Shown here: positions 4,577 through 5,333 of the stretch, one piece after another
Position numbering within the stretch: position 1 is the first letter of the stretch
Layout: each line of letters opens with the position of its first letter
DNA from: SB15 sp964557285
GTDB lineage: Bacteria > Chloroflexota > Anaerolineae > Aggregatilineales > J027
DNA length: 5,333 bases
Direction: 5' to 3'
Assembly (NCBI GenBank): GCA_964557285.1
Contig: CAZKZS010000350.1
Location: forward strand, 1-5,333
Made by a program: the position numbers and the translations under genes
The notes under the pieces: model-generated
What the model was told of the DNA's origin: nothing
Databases searched by the model: none
Seen by the model: only the letters and a program-made list of their open reading frames with translations

Positions 4577-5333
4577 GGAAATATATTTTTTACCCCGGTT
4601 GTTCCCTTCAACGGACTGCCCGCCCTTACCTTGACTCTATTATGGCCGTGCGTGACATTCTGGAAGTGGAACTGGAAGAAATTTCCGATTGGAACTGCTG
4701 TGGTGCAACGGAATACAGCGCGATTCATCATATTGCCGCTTTTGCGCTGGTGGCACGTAACCTTGCCTTAGCCGCAAAACAAACCAATGGCACAAAAACC
4801 GTTACAGCCGCGTGCAGCGCGTGTTACCTGAACCTTGCCAAAACCGATAGTTATATGTCCCGTGACGCGGCCCTCAACGCACAGGTCAATACGGCGCTGG
4901 CCGCCGGAAAGCAGTATTACAAACCGGGGTCGGTAGAAATTCGTCATCTGCTGGACATCATCGTGAATGATGTTGGGCTGGAAAAAATTAAAAGCCATGT
5001 GACTCGTCCGCTTCAGGGACTGCGGCTTGCCCCATATTACGGCTGCATGATTGCCCGCCCTGACCGCGACCACCGTTGGGATAATGTGGAACACCCGATG
5101 GCACTTGACCGCCTGCTGAAAACTCTGGGCGCAGAAGTGATTGATTTTCCGCTAAAAACCCACTGCTGCGGCGGCCATATGACTCAAATTAACCTGCCTG
5201 TAGCTTACGATTTGATTCGGCGGCTGGTTCACGCGGCGGCGGAATATCGTGCCGACCTGCTGGTGACACTTTGCCCCATGTGCCAGTTGAATCTGGACGC
5301 CTATCAGGTGGAAATGAACAAATATTTCCGCAC
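4573..5333 (+). CDS. hdrB: Heterodisulfide reductase subunit B-like protein (HdrB), partial, C-terminus off window
   Basis: The visible 253 residues cover both CCG domains of HdrB: C10-x31-C42-C43-x37-C81-xx-C84 (YPGCSL, NCCGA, CSACY) and C158-x39-C198-C199-x34-C234-xx-C237 (YYGCM, HCCGG, CPMC). In the family these cysteines hold the two non-cubane [4Fe-4S] clusters that reduce a disulfide in methanogens. All ten are present, so the subunit should be catalytically competent. Full HdrB proteins are about 290-300 aa, so only the last 40-50 residues are missing. The ATG at 4573 overlaps the hdrC stop (ATGA) and has GGAGG 7 nt upstream, inside hdrC. Bacteria normally lack CoM-CoB heterodisulfide, so the physiological acceptor is unknown. 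In acetogens, similar HdrABC sets are proposed to serve methylene-H4F reductase. Confidence 0.94.
   Translation, partial: MRKYIFYPGCSLQRTARPYLDSIMAVRDILEVELEEISDWNCCGATEYSAIHHIAAFALVARNLALAAKQTNGTKTVTAACSACYLNLAKTDSYMSRDAALNAQVNTALAAGKQYYKPGSVEIRHLLDIIVNDVGLEKIKSHVTRPLQGLRLAPYYGCMIARPDRDHRWDNVEHPMALDRLLKTLGAEVIDFPLKTHCCGGHMTQINLPVAYDLIRRLVHAAAEYRADLLVTLCPMCQLNLDAYQVEMNKYFR

Noticed and set aside
4160..5094. Minus-strand frames opposite hdrC and hdrB, and plus frame 4224-4454
   Set aside because: They conflict with continuous Cys-motif-bearing hdrC/hdrB reading frames.
1..5333. tRNA or rRNA genes, CRISPR arrays, transposases, phage genes
   Set aside because: None seen on either strand; the only repeat-like element is the one at 3710-3798.

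Overview
The window looks like part of the C1 / energy-conservation region of a strictly anaerobic bacterium that uses the Wood-Ljungdahl (reductive acetyl-CoA) pathway. It contains the N-terminal two thirds of a nickel CO dehydrogenase, a MetE-type methyltransferase core, a DUF166 protein, and the HdrC and HdrB subunits of a heterodisulfide-reductase-like complex. Base composition is moderate, Shine-Dalgarno sites are strong, and all genes appear intact apart from the two cut by the window edges. The stand-alone methionine-synthase core and the GTAGGGGCGGG-type palindromic intergenic element remind me of Chloroflexota (Anaerolineae or Dehalococcoidia relatives). That assignment is an inference of modest confidence.

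Left half (1-2843, minus strand): a probable operon transcribed right to left. It starts with the MetE-core methyltransferase (2843-1797). A candidate 30-residue Cys/His microprotein (1791-1699) begins 5 nt after its stop. Next is a small HMA-fold protein whose metal-binding CxxC is lost (1641-1255). Last is cooS (1251 to beyond position 1), which starts 3 nt after the HMA stop with its ribosome binding site inside the HMA gene. A 24-nt stem-loop sits just upstream of the HMA gene's ribosome binding site.

Centre (2844-3973): a roughly 100-bp divergent intergenic region holds a candidate extended -10 promoter for the DUF166 gene (2946-3698, plus strand). After it comes a 275-bp gap with an 89-bp element bounded by a 17-bp inverted repeat, then an AT-rich leader ending in a near-perfect Shine-Dalgarno.

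Right half (3974-5333, plus strand): hdrC (TTG start) and hdrB overlap by 4 nt. hdrB runs off the window; hdrA and perhaps mvhD/metVF-type genes would be expected next.

Working model (inference): CooS handles CO2/CO reduction, and the MetE core diverts corrinoid-bound methyl groups to homocysteine. The HMA-like protein and microprotein may help with metal delivery or assembly of CooS. HdrCB would belong to a flavin-based bifurcating or electron-transfer complex feeding the methyl branch. The DUF166 protein has no known function, but its conserved Cys/His motifs and its position suggest a redox, metal or C1 role.
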